A DNA stretch of 64,000 bases from positions 186,001-250,000 of the forward strand of contig JACJID010000007.1 of assembly GCA_014138725.1 (NCBI GenBank). The letters run 5' to 3'. The notes under the pieces are model-generated. The model was given only the letters and a program-made list of their open reading frames with translations. It searched no databases and had not been told where the DNA came from. The DNA is from Kutzneria viridogrisea. Its GTDB lineage: Bacteria; Actinomycetota; Actinomycetes; Mycobacteriales; Pseudonocardiaceae. Position 1 is the stretch's first letter; the number at the start of each line of letters is the position of its first letter. Below, one piece after another: positions 9,894 to 18,680 of this stretch. The translations under genes and the position numbers were made by a program.

Positions 9894-10283
9894 TTACCGG
9901 GTCGTCCTGGCGACCTGTTCGCGGAACAGCTGCTGGTCCGCGTCGCGTTCCTCGTTGAGGCCCTGGTGGTGCTGTTCGTCCTCGGCCAGCGCGGGATAGC
10001 CCATGACGGCCTCCCAGCCGTGCGGGCCGTCGCCGCGCAGGGCGAACTTCCAGTCCGCGGCCAGGCTGCCGTCGACCACCTCGAAGAAGTCCATCGAGCA
10101 CCACAACGGTTCCGCGTCGTCATCGGCGACAAGGACGACCACACCGCCGTTGAAGTACCCGACGCCCTGGGCCGGGTAGTCCCTGTCCGGCGTGAGCTGG
10201 AAGACGGTGTGCTCGGAGTAGTGGAGCCCCCGGTAGTCCTCGGGCAGGGTGCTGCCCCGATTCGTGCGGCAACGCAGGATCAT
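9894..10283 (-). CDS. Hypothetical protein, candidate immunity protein
   Basis: A 129-residue soluble acidic protein of no family I recognise. Its ATG at 10283 overlaps the stop of the preceding secreted toxin-like gene by one base (TGATG), so the two are translationally coupled. A small cytosolic protein encoded directly after a polymorphic toxin is the usual layout of toxin and cognate immunity, which is the basis of this call. Nothing in the sequence itself proves immunity. Confidence 0.6.
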   Translation of the reverse strand: MILRCRTNRGSTLPEDYRGLHYSEHTVFQLTPDRDYPAQGVGYFNGGVVVLVADDDAEPLWCSMDFFEVVDGSLAADWKFALRGDGPHGWEAVMGYPALAEDEQHHQGLNEERDADQQLFREQVARTTR

Positions 10284-11578
10284 CAGCCTTGCTCATCCTT
10301 GAACTTGAAGTCGTCGACCTCGCCGGTCCGGGTGTTGCGCACGTAGTGCACATCGACCTTGCGGCCCGACGCGCCCTTGAGCTGCTGGCTCATCTTGACC
10401 CAGCCGTCCTCGGCGGGCCACCGGGCGTCGTTCATCTTGATCGGCAGAACCTTACCCGCCTCCGGGTGGGCCAGAGCCTGGTCCATGGCAAGCTGCTCGT
10501 GCAGGTTGTCAGCCCTGGTCCGGCCGGTCGAGCCCCGGCCAAGCGGGGTCGCCTTCGCCGTCTTGGCTGCCTCCTCAGCGCCGGTGACCAGCTTCTTCAG
10601 CGGGCCGCCGACCACGGGGACGGCGGCCAGGCCACGCAGGGACCGGTCGAACCCATCCAGCTCGCCCTGGGTGAACACGTCCTTGCCGATCACCGCCTCG
10701 ACCAGGTTCTTCGCCGTGCCGACCCCCGGCACGAAGTCGGTCAGTACCGACAGTGACTTGGCCAGGTCGGGGTCCATCGTGTTGGGGTTGGTGGAGATCG
10801 GCTGGCCGAACGCGCGGTCGAAGTCGAAGTGGATGCCCTTGAGGCTCAGGTCACCGACGCGGAACCACGGCGAGTTCTGGAACACGCGCATCGACTCCCG
10901 CATTTCGGCGAGGGAGCCGTTCATCGCGGCCATGGTCGCCGGAACCTGGTCCAGGCTGGCGTTCATCCGCGCGAAGGAAGCGTTGGCCTGCTCGAACGCT
11001 TCGTCCATGCCCGCGAAGGACACCGACAGCCTGCCCAGTGACGCGGCCATCTCGCGGTTGTTGGCCTCCAACGCGGCGACGTCGACGTGGATGTCCAGGT
11101 CGGGAATTGCCTTCACCTGGTCCACGAACCGCTTGACGCTGTCGGTCACCACGGGCAGTGCCCCGCGGAGTACATCGACCACGATCTTGAGCTTGTCGAG
11201 CGTGTCCACAGCGTGCTTGAGGCGCTCGACGAGCTGGGCGACCCGCGCGGCATCCTGCGCGGCTGGCGTGGTCCGCACCAGCTCGGCGATCTCGGCCGCG
11301 TCCCGCAACTCGGCGTCCACGACGGCGAGCACGCCCTCGCGCAGGTGGGCGGAAACCAATCCGCTCAGCAGCGCGCGAGCACCCATGCGCGCCCGCTGCA
11401 GGGCGGCCACCGGGTCCTCTTTGACCTTGTCGACGACCTTGCACAACTCCAGTTCGGGGTGCCGGTCGCACAACAGCGCCTGTGCCGCCGGAGCGGGCAC
11501 CACCAGAAGAGTCGCGACAATCGCGGCGACGAAACCCGCCACGCCCAGCCGTCTTACCGCTCGAAGTCGAGCAAACAT
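10283..11578 (-). CDS. Secreted polymorphic toxin-like protein
   Basis: A 431-residue protein with an N-terminal signal peptide (basic RLRAVRR, a hydrophobic stretch at about 10-30, cleavage near APAAQA). A long helical middle is rich in Ala and Met repeats that look coiled-coil. A pre-toxin-like segment follows at about 290-345 (FVPGVGTAKNLVEAVIGKD then a DR and PVVGGP motif). The last 75 residues form a compact domain with WPAEDGWVKM and HYVRNTRTGEVDDFKFK, charged motifs of the kind seen in nuclease toxin tips. The ATG at 11578 has GAGGGGG upstream; an in-frame extension to 11749 lacks the signal peptide at its N-terminus. Its activity is unknown; the coupled downstream gene is the candidate antidote. 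Confidence 0.7.
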   Translation of the reverse strand: MFARLRAVRRLGVAGFVAAIVATLLVVPAPAAQALLCDRHPELELCKVVDKVKEDPVAALQRARMGARALLSGLVSAHLREGVLAVVDAELRDAAEIAELVRTTPAAQDAARVAQLVERLKHAVDTLDKLKIVVDVLRGALPVVTDSVKRFVDQVKAIPDLDIHVDVAALEANNREMAASLGRLSVSFAGMDEAFEQANASFARMNASLDQVPATMAAMNGSLAEMRESMRVFQNSPWFRVGDLSLKGIHFDFDRAFGQPISTNPNTMDPDLAKSLSVLTDFVPGVGTAKNLVEAVIGKDVFTQGELDGFDRSLRGLAAVPVVGGPLKKLVTGAEEAAKTAKATPLGRGSTGRTRADNLHEQLAMDQALAHPEAGKVLPIKMNDARWPAEDGWVKMSQQLKGASGRKVDVHYVRNTRTGEVDDFKFKDEQG

Positions 11579-11724
11579 CACTTTATCCCCCTCTTCGGGC
11601 ACACAACCTAACCGAGAGGGAAGGATGGTGAAGAACCGCCGGATCCAGATGCGGCATACATCACAGAGCGTAACCGTCGAGTGTGGACTGCTCGGTGACG
11701 CGCTGCCGGGTCGCCGCGAACGGC

Positions 11725-11751
11725 GGGTGGCGCCCGGTGTGGGCGCCACCC
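11725..11751 (-). terminator. Hairpin after the VOC/AraC pair
   Basis: Perfect 10-base stem GGGTGGCGCC / GGCGCCACCC with a 7-base loop, seven bases after the VOC stop codon at 11758. No U-tract, as is common in high-GC actinomycetes. Confidence 0.65.
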
Positions 11752-11757
11752 TGGCCG

Positions 11758-12174
11758 TCAGGCGCCGGACAGCGGCTGGCTGAACCGGATGCTGTTGCCG
11801 AAGGGGTCACGCAGGCCGCAGTCGATTCCGTACGGGCGTTCGGTGGGCTCGTCGGTGAACTCGACCCCCTTGGCCAGCAGCGTCTCGTACGTCTTGCGGC
11901 AGTCCTCGGTGGTGAGGAACAGCGAGCCGCCCATGGCACCCTTGGTCAGCAGGTCCCGGACCTGCTCCGCCGTCGCCTCGTCCATCCTGGGCGGCCCCGG
12001 CTTCTCCAGCAGGATCTCGCGGTCTGACTGACCGGGCACGTTGATCGTCAGCCACCGCATGAAGCCGAGGTCGGCGTCGGTGTTGACCTCCAGGCCGAGC
12101 TTGCCGACGTAGAAGTCGAGCGCCTCGTCCTGGTCGAGCACGAAGATCTGGGAAATCTTGATGGCGTTGAACAC
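11758..12174 (-). CDS. VOC family protein
   Basis: A 138-residue glyoxalase-like protein starting at GTG 12174 (reading FNAIKISQIF). Its pattern is typical of the family: DEALDFYVGKLG near the N-terminus, a central RWLTINVP strand and the C-terminal GIDCGLRDPFGNSIRFSQ. It lies 56 bases after the AraC-type regulator in the same direction, a common pair in actinomycetes in which the regulator controls a VOC protein. The substrate is unknown. Confidence 0.85.
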   Translation of the reverse strand: MFNAIKISQIFVLDQDEALDFYVGKLGLEVNTDADLGFMRWLTINVPGQSDREILLEKPGPPRMDEATAEQVRDLLTKGAMGGSLFLTTEDCRKTYETLLAKGVEFTDEPTERPYGIDCGLRDPFGNSIRFSQPLSGA

Positions 12175-12230
12175 GTGACCGACGATAGTGCCGGCCCCAC
12201 CGCGACGCTTATCCAAAACTGCTGTGCTGA

Positions 12231-12623
12231 TCAGCCGCGGGGACGCATCCAGGCCATCGCGAAGCAGGTCGGCACGTCGGCCAGCGGCCCACGCCGCCGG
12301 TACGCCGACGGCGACTCGCCGACGATGTCCCGGAACGTCCGGCTGAAGGTCCCGAGGCTGGTGAAGCCGACCTCCATGCAGATGTCGGTGACGTCCCGGT
12401 CGCACGAGCGCAGCAGGAACATGGCCCGCTCCACCCGACGGCGTTGCAGGTAGCGGTGCGGTGTCTCACCGAAGGTGGCGCGGAAGGTCCGACTGAAGTG
12501 CGCCGGCGAGACGTGCGCGACCCGGGCCAGCGTGGGCACGTCCAACGGCTTGGCGTAGTCCCGGTCCATGGTGTCGCGGGCCCGCAACATGCGGCGGTTG
12601 ATCTCCTCCACGACACGGCTCAC
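12231..12623 (-). CDS. AraC family transcriptional regulator
   Basis: A 130-residue regulator consisting almost only of the two-helix-turn-helix AraC DNA-binding domain. The first HTH contains PTLARVAHVSPAHFSRTFR (about 29-47). The second contains TDICMEVGFTSLGTFSRTFR (about 79-98), ending in SPSAYRRR. There is no sensor domain. It precedes the VOC gene and probably controls it or itself. Confidence 0.88.
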   Translation of the reverse strand: MSRVVEEINRRMLRARDTMDRDYAKPLDVPTLARVAHVSPAHFSRTFRATFGETPHRYLQRRRVERAMFLLRSCDRDVTDICMEVGFTSLGTFSRTFRDIVGESPSAYRRRGPLADVPTCFAMAWMRPRG

Positions 12624-13094
12624 GTCCAGATGACATCACACGATGCGAAGGACCGCGGCCACCACCGTGCCACCGGCCACTCCCCCTGCCGAGCACCCGG
12701 CGACTCGGGGCGCTGGGTGCGCGGACAGGCACAGTCGGTGACAACACGGCATTTCGACCGTCATCCCACACCGAAATCATTCCGTCTTTCGCAGCAACGA
12801 ACGGGCCAAACCTTCAACTGTCAACTGTGAACTAATTTTTTTGACGACCCCCGCCGCTAGCCTGAAAATTGTTCGCACAGACACTTTTGACCGACTCTCA
12901 CACAAGGGGCACTCTGCCATGGGGGGCTTTCGTATGCCGTCGATCGACGACCTATCTGTTCCGGCCACAAGACTGTGCCCCTCCTGACCTTGACAACCAC
13001 CTACCCCAGGTGAGCGCTATACCGATGACCCGGCGCAGCGGCGCGCCAGGCGCAGGTCACCGTGAACAACCATGGAAAGTTCTTCGAGGTCTTG
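12624..13094. promoter_or_regulatory. Leader/promoter region of the polyketide locus
   Basis: 470 bases between the AraC start and the first acyltransferase. It contains an unusually AT-rich patch near 12810-12875 (TCAACTGTCAACTGTGAACT, then a run of T ending in TTGACG), a plausible -35 region. Short frames here have atypical codon use and no good ribosome site, so no gene is called. Confidence 0.4.
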
Positions 13095-14201
13095 ATGCGC
13101 ACCCTTTTACTTTTCGACGGTCTTGGCGGGAGCAACGACACCGTGGTCGCCGCACTCCGCACGCTTTACGCGAGACCTGAGAACCACGCCTACTTCGAGC
13201 GCGTTTTCGCCGTTGTCGACGAGGTCCTGACTTATATCGGCACCGAGGCCCGCAATGCCCTGCTGCCCGCCGGGCTCGCAATGAAGCGATGGCTGGAGCC
13301 GTCCGCTGATTCACCGCCGGGCCCGCTGGACAACTCGATCGTGGCCGGTGTGTGCGTCCACGCGTACCAGGTCTGCCACCTCCAGCCGACCGGGAACAGT
13401 GCGGACGGTGCGGTGGCGGCTCTCGGGCACAGCATCGGCTTGCAAGCGGCGGTCGTCGCCGGGATGCGACTGCGCCGGATGGACGAGTTCCTCGCGCTGG
13501 CAGCCAGTTCGCTCAAGCTGGTCGCCGTGAGCCTGGTCCGCGCCCAGCAACTGGCCGCAGGCAACGGCGCCGACCCCGACCTGGTGCGGCGCTACCTGGC
13601 GCTGGGCCGCCGGAACCGGCCGCCCAGCCCAATGGCCTCGCTGTCCGGGATGTCCCGCCACGAACTGCACGGCGCCGTACACCGCTACAACCAGGACGGT
13701 GGACGAACGCTGTCGCTGGGCCTGGTCAACTCCCCCACCACCCAGGTGCTCAGCGGATCCACCGAGGACCTGCTCGGCTTCTACTTCGCCAACGAGTCCC
13801 GCTTCGTGCAGTCCCAGGCGAGCTGGGCGTTCCTGCCCGGCACCATCCCGTTCCACAGTGCCCAGCTCGCACCGGCGGCGCAGCGGGTCCGCGAGGACCT
13901 CGGGTTCATCGGGCCGCTGCCCCGTGCCGACCAGCTGGAGCTCCCGGTGTACGCCACCGACGGGCCCCGCAACCTCCAGCGGGCGACCGACCTGGTGGAC
14001 GAGTTCCTGAACCAGGTGCTGGTGCGGCCGATCGAGTGGGAGCTCGCGGCCGGGCACGCGGTCAGCGACGCACGGGTCGAACGCGTGGTGGACTGCGGCC
14101 CCGGCCCCGGCGCGCGCCGGTTCACCCGCGAATGCCTCGGTGCTGGCGCCCAGGCCGTGCGCTTCGAGTCGGTCCATCAATCCCCGCGCCGAGCTCGGTA
14201 G
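13095..14201 (+). CDS. Discrete acyltransferase resembling the AT/SAT domain of type I fatty acid synthase
   Basis: A 368-residue stand-alone acyltransferase. Catalytic features are the GHSIG nucleophile elbow with Ser113 and His254 in IPFHSAQL. The segment between them (SPMASLSGMSRHEL..., then SLGLVNSPTTQVLSGS) has the order and spacing of the AT domain of fungal/mycobacterial type I FAS and fungal starter-unit transacylases, rather than of FabD. Predicted role: loading a starter or extender acyl group onto the ACP of the downstream AT-less synthase. The ATG at 13095 is chosen because LLLFDGLGG aligns with the family N-terminus and GAGG lies seven bases upstream; a GTG at 13062 is the alternative. 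It is ten bases from the next gene. Confidence 0.75.
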   Translation: MRTLLLFDGLGGSNDTVVAALRTLYARPENHAYFERVFAVVDEVLTYIGTEARNALLPAGLAMKRWLEPSADSPPGPLDNSIVAGVCVHAYQVCHLQPTGNSADGAVAALGHSIGLQAAVVAGMRLRRMDEFLALAASSLKLVAVSLVRAQQLAAGNGADPDLVRRYLALGRRNRPPSPMASLSGMSRHELHGAVHRYNQDGGRTLSLGLVNSPTTQVLSGSTEDLLGFYFANESRFVQSQASWAFLPGTIPFHSAQLAPAAQRVREDLGFIGPLPRADQLELPVYATDGPRNLQRATDLVDEFLNQVLVRPIEWELAAGHAVSDARVERVVDCGPGPGARRFTRECLGAGAQAVRFESVHQSPRRAR

Positions 14202-14211
14202 GAGAACAGCC

Positions 14212-15063
14212 ATGCATTGTTTACTTTTCCCTGGTCAAGGTGTGCAGCGCAGAGGGATGGGCGCGGAACTGTTCGGCCGCTTCCCCGAGGCCACGGCACT
14301 GGCCGACGAGGTCCTCGGCTACTCGATCGAGCAGCTGTGCACCCGCGACCCGGACCGGCGCCTGCGCGACACCCGGCACGCCCAACCGGCCGTGTTCTTC
14401 GTCAACGCGCTGCTGGGCCAGCAACAGCTCACCGAGCACCCCGGCCGCTACCGGTACTTCGCCGGGCACAGCCTCGGTGAGTACAACGCGCTGGTCGCCG
14501 GTGGCGTGCTCGACCTGGCCACGGGGCTGCGGCTGGTCAAGCGGCGCGCGGAGCTGATGGCCGAGATCACCGGCGGCGGCATGTCGGCCGTGCAGGGCGT
14601 GCCCGCGGCCTTCGTCCGGCGCGCGCTGGCCGAGACGGGGCTGGGCAAGGTGTTCGTGGCCAACCTCAACGCCGACACCCAGACCACCATCGCCGGTGAC
14701 CGCGCGGAGATCGCCGTGGCCGCCAAGGCGATCGGCGCCCTGCCCGGCGCCCGGGTGACCCCGATCAACGTCAGCGGCCCGTTCCACACCCCGCTGATGG
14801 ACCCGGCCGCGCAGCGGTTCCGGGCCGTGCTGGCCGAGTACCGGTTCGCGGAGCCCCACACCCCCGTGGTCTCCAGCATCACCGGCGAGCTGTTCGACCC
14901 CGCCAGCGGCCCGGACCTGCTGGCGCGCCAACTGTCTGCGCCCGTGGAGTGGACGCGCGCCGTGTCGGCACTGCGCGCCGCGGGCGTCACCGACTTCGAC
15001 GAGGTCAACGGCCAGACCTTGAGTTCGCTCGTACGCGGGACCACTGGGAGATGGGTGAGATGA
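14212..15063 (+). CDS. Trans-acting malonyl-CoA:ACP acyltransferase (FabD-like)
   Basis: A 283-residue FabD-type transacylase. It has the N-terminal LFPGQGVQ oxyanion loop, the GHSLGEY motif with nucleophile Ser87, an Arg in the KRRAELM helix expected to bind the malonyl carboxylate, and the catalytic His192 in GPFHTPLM. It should load malonyl (or another dicarboxylic) extender units in trans onto the ACP of the next protein, which has no AT domain. TAGGAG precedes the ATG. Its stop overlaps the synthase start (ATGA), implying coupled translation. Confidence 0.9.
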   Translation: MHCLLFPGQGVQRRGMGAELFGRFPEATALADEVLGYSIEQLCTRDPDRRLRDTRHAQPAVFFVNALLGQQQLTEHPGRYRYFAGHSLGEYNALVAGGVLDLATGLRLVKRRAELMAEITGGGMSAVQGVPAAFVRRALAETGLGKVFVANLNADTQTTIAGDRAEIAVAAKAIGALPGARVTPINVSGPFHTPLMDPAAQRFRAVLAEYRFAEPHTPVVSSITGELFDPASGPDLLARQLSAPVEWTRAVSALRAAGVTDFDEVNGQTLSSLVRGTTGRWVR

Positions 15064-18000
15064 GCAAGGACATCGCGATCGTCGGTCTGTCGGTGGACGT
15101 TCCCGGGGCCCGCGACCTGGACGCCTTCTGGCAGATCATCAGCTCGGGCACCAGCGTGCACCGGCCGTTCCCGCAGGACCGGCGGCACAAGCTCGACGAG
15201 TACATCCGCTACCTGCGCGCCACCAGCGTCGAGCCGGTGCCCGACCCGGACATCGACTACCACAACGGCTGCTTCCTCGACACCGTCGACACCTTCGACT
15301 ACGCCGCCTTCGGGATGAACCCGAGGCAGGCCACGCTGACCGACCCGCACCACCGGATGGTCCTGCGCGCCATGGTGCTGGCCTTCGAGGACGCGGGCTA
15401 CTCCGCCGACCGGTTGCGCGGCAGCAGGACCGGCGTGTTCGTCGGCTTCGCGGTCAACCCGGGATCGACGTACCTGGACTACCTCTGCCGGATCGACCCG
15501 ACCATCAGCCAGCAGGCGATCACCGGGAACATCCCGACGATGCTGGCCAACCGGATCTCGCACCTGATGGACCTGCGCGGCCCGAGCCTGGTCGTGGACT
15601 CGGCCTGCTCGGCGACCCTGGTCGCGGTGCACCAGGCCAAGAACGCCCTGCTGGCAGGCGACTGCGACATGGCCGTGGTGGGTGGTGCCCGCATCGTGTT
15701 CGCCCCGGTCAAGCACCCGCACTCCGCCATCGGCATCGAGTCCTCCGACGGGGTCACCCGCACCTTCGACGAGGCCGCCGACGGCACCGGATTCGGCGAG
15801 GGCTCCGGCGCGGTCGTGCTCAAGCGGCTGGAGCGGGCGGTGGCCGACGGCGACCAGGTCTACGCGGTGATCAAGGGCAGTGCGGTCAACCACGACGGCA
15901 ACACCGAGGGCATCACCACCCCGGACTCCGACTCGCAGTCCGAGCTGCTGCTGTCGGCCTGGCGCAACGCGGACATCGACCCCCGCACCCTCGGCTACCT
16001 GGAGGCGCACGGCACGGCGACCCGGGTGGGCGACCCGATCGAGCACGAGGGCATCAAGCGCGCCTTCGCCCAGCACACCTCGGACAAGGGCTTCTGCGCC
16101 GTGGGCACGGTCAAGGCCAACGTCGGGCACCTGTTCGAGGGCTCCGGGGTGATCGGGCTGATCAAGGCGGTCGCGGTGCTGCGCAACCGGATGATCCCGC
16201 CGCAGGCGAACTTCACCAACCCCAACCCGAAGCTCGACTTCGCCTCGGGACCGTTGTACGTCTCCACCAGCCTGAGCCCGTGGGACTCGCCTGAGGGCCC
16301 CCGCCGCTGCGGTGTGAGCGCCTTCGGCCTGGGCGGTACGAACGCGCATGTCGTTGTGGAGGAGTACATCGACACGACGGTGCGCCCCTGCGCACCTCAG
16401 GGCGAGTTCCTGTTCACCCTGAGCGCGGCCACCCCGCGCTCGCTGACGTGGCTGGTCGAGCGGTACATCCGCTTCATCGACGGCGCCGGCCTGGAGGGTG
16501 CCGACATCGCTGACGTCTGCTACACCAGCCAGGTCTCGCGCAGTTCGCACCGGCACCGGATCGCCTTGGTGGTCACCGACGTGGCCAACCTGCGCGGGCA
16601 GTTGGCCGACCTCCTGACGACCGAGCCCGGGCCACTCGGTGACGGTCCGCTGGCGGTCGAGGCCAAGTCCTACCTGCGGGGCGCCCCCGTGGACTGGGAG
16701 CGGCTGGTGGGCGATCACCGCCCCCGCGTGGTGCGGCTGCCCGGCTACGCCTTCGACGAGACGCTCGCGTGGATGCAGTTCCCCGAGACCTGGCGGGAGC
16801 AGATGTCCCTGACGACCGTGGACGAGCGGCACCCGGTGACCCACGACGTCGAGTTCCAGCCCACCGCGGCGCTCCCCGAAACCGAGATTCCCGTTGGTGC
16901 GAGCGTGGTGGCCCTGGTCGACCCGGACACCGAGGCCGAGGCGTTCCTGGCGGCCGCCGAACTGGGCGAGGTGCGGGTCCTGCGCCTGGGCGAGCCGATC
17001 GAGCCCGGCGGTGACCCCTTCACCGCCGACAGCACCGCTTCGTTCGAGCACATCGCCCGGTTGGTCGGTGAGGGCGGCGTCACGCACATCGTGCACGCCC
17101 TCGCCTTCGAGCAGGCCCCGGCCACCGATGTCGACGAGGTCGAGCGGCGGACGGGCAAGAACCTGCACAGCCTGTTCCTGTTGTCCAAGGCCCTCATGGC
17201 GGCCGGGGCCAAGGTGGACCTGACGGTGCTGACCCGCACCGCGCTCAGCGTCGAGGAGGGGGACGGCACCGTCGTCACCGAGAACTCCGCACTGGTCGGC
17301 TTCGGCAAGGTGATCGGCCGGGAGTACCCGTACATCAAGGTCAAGCACGTGGACGTGGACCTGGCGGCGGCGTCGGCCCTGCGGGCGGAGGTCTTCTCCG
17401 ACCAGCACGGGCTGTTCCTGCTGCGGGGTGAGCAGCGGATGCGCGAGGTGTTCGTGGAGGTCACCGAGGTCGCCGCCGACGGCCCGCAGACCTACCTCAA
17501 GCCCGGTGGGACCTACCTGATCACCGGCGGCACCGGAGCGCTCGGCCTGGCGGTGGCCAAGTCGTTCGCCACCAAACAACCCGACATCACCCTGGTGCTG
17601 CTCAGCCGCTCCGGTGTGCCGCCGCGCGAGCAGTGGGACGAACTGCTCGCCACACCAACGGATTCGGCCGCGGCCGTCCGGATCCGGGCGGTCAGGGAGC
17701 TGGAGGAGCTGGGCGCCGCGGTCGTGGTCAGCAAGGCCGATGCCGGGGACCCGGCCTCGCTCACCGAGGCGGTCACCGCAATCCAGCGCGAGCACGGGCG
17801 GATCGACGGCATCGTGCACGCCGCGGGCCTGCCCGGTGGCAGCACGGTGATGTTCCGCGAACTGGACGAGTTCGACGCGGTGGTCCGGGTGAAGCTGCAC
17901 GCGGCGTTCCTGCTCGACCAGCTCACCGCGGCCGACCGGCCCGACTTCCTCGTGCACTTCTCCTCGGTGGCCTCGGTCTTCCCGGCCCCCGGCCAGGCCG

Positions 18001-18656
18001 ACTACGCGGCGGGCAACTACTACCTGGACAACCTCGCCCGGTCCCAGGCGGGCGGCCCGTGCCACGTGATCGCGCTGGACTGGGTCGCCTGGAAGGAGAT
18101 CGGGATGGCCGTGGACCACGGGACCAACGGGGACACCATGTTCAAGGCACTGCCGACGGCGGCGGCACTGGACGTGCTGGACGCGGGCCTGCGGTCGCGG
18201 CGGTCCCGGTTGTTCGCCGGTGAGCTGCACTACCGCGGCGAGCTGATCCACCTGCTGCGCTCCTACGACGTCACCCTCTCGCCCGAGATCGGGACCAAGG
18301 TCGAGCACGAGATGCAGGCGCTGGAGGCCCGGCTGCTCAAGGAGCAGGAGAAGACCAAGGTCACCATCGCCGCGGTGCAGGTCGAGTTGACGGGCCGCGC
18401 GGACGGTGAGTACAGCGAGGTCGAGCGGTCGGTCGCGCAGTGCCTGGCGCTGGCCTTCGGCTACCCCGCACTGGACGTGGAGGCCGACTTCTTCGACCTG
18501 GGTGGCGACTCGATCATGGCCGCCTCGGTGGCGGGCAACATCGCGGTGTACCACGACGTGCAGTACGACGTCGCGGACCTGCTCGCCGACCGGACGATCG
18601 CCGAGATCGCCTACCACGTCGAGGACCTGGCCGAGTTCGCGGCGGACGCCGCCTGA
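15060..18656 (+). CDS. AT-less polyketide synthase, KS-KR-ACP
   Basis: 1198 residues. The ketosynthase (about 1-430) has the full triad: Cys183 in DSACSATL, His317 in HGTATRVGDP and His357 in NVGHLFEG. A post-KS linker of trans-AT style (LSAATPRSL...VCYTSQVSRSSHRHR) follows. The ketoreductase has GGTGALG near 823-829, Ser969 and Tyr982 at the standard 13-residue spacing. The carrier domain near 1110-1198 has LGGDSI with Ser1151 as phosphopantetheine site, a GGDS form shared with peptidyl carriers. There is no AT, DH, ER, MT or thioesterase, so acyl loading must come from the two upstream acyltransferases and release from another protein. The product is probably a short beta-hydroxyacyl chain, or a longer one if the enzyme iterates (inference). 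Confidence 0.92.
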   Translation: MSKDIAIVGLSVDVPGARDLDAFWQIISSGTSVHRPFPQDRRHKLDEYIRYLRATSVEPVPDPDIDYHNGCFLDTVDTFDYAAFGMNPRQATLTDPHHRMVLRAMVLAFEDAGYSADRLRGSRTGVFVGFAVNPGSTYLDYLCRIDPTISQQAITGNIPTMLANRISHLMDLRGPSLVVDSACSATLVAVHQAKNALLAGDCDMAVVGGARIVFAPVKHPHSAIGIESSDGVTRTFDEAADGTGFGEGSGAVVLKRLERAVADGDQVYAVIKGSAVNHDGNTEGITTPDSDSQSELLLSAWRNADIDPRTLGYLEAHGTATRVGDPIEHEGIKRAFAQHTSDKGFCAVGTVKANVGHLFEGSGVIGLIKAVAVLRNRMIPPQANFTNPNPKLDFASGPLYVSTSLSPWDSPEGPRRCGVSAFGLGGTNAHVVVEEYIDTTVRPCAPQGEFLFTLSAATPRSLTWLVERYIRFIDGAGLEGADIADVCYTSQVSRSSHRHRIALVVTDVANLRGQLADLLTTEPGPLGDGPLAVEAKSYLRGAPVDWERLVGDHRPRVVRLPGYAFDETLAWMQFPETWREQMSLTTVDERHPVTHDVEFQPTAALPETEIPVGASVVALVDPDTEAEAFLAAAELGEVRVLRLGEPIEPGGDPFTADSTASFEHIARLVGEGGVTHIVHALAFEQAPATDVDEVERRTGKNLHSLFLLSKALMAAGAKVDLTVLTRTALSVEEGDGTVVTENSALVGFGKVIGREYPYIKVKHVDVDLAAASALRAEVFSDQHGLFLLRGEQRMREVFVEVTEVAADGPQTYLKPGGTYLITGGTGALGLAVAKSFATKQPDITLVLLSRSGVPPREQWDELLATPTDSAAAVRIRAVRELEELGAAVVVSKADAGDPASLTEAVTAIQREHGRIDGIVHAAGLPGGSTVMFRELDEFDAVVRVKLHAAFLLDQLTAADRPDFLVHFSSVASVFPAPGQADYAAGNYYLDNLARSQAGGPCHVIALDWVAWKEIGMAVDHGTNGDTMFKALPTAAALDVLDAGLRSRRSRLFAGELHYRGELIHLLRSYDVTLSPEIGTKVEHEMQALEARLLKEQEKTKVTIAAVQVELTGRADGEYSEVERSVAQCLALAFGYPALDVEADFFDLGGDSIMAASVAGNIAVYHDVQYDVADLLADRTIAEIAYHVEDLAEFAADAA

Positions 18657-18680
18657 GCCGCGAGCGGATCGGGAAACGTC

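Noticed and set aside
12777-12968. 63-residue reverse frame upstream of the polyketide locus with a CPLC motif
   Set aside because: Third-position GC is low compared with all neighbours, there is no convincing ribosome site, and it spans the likely promoter.
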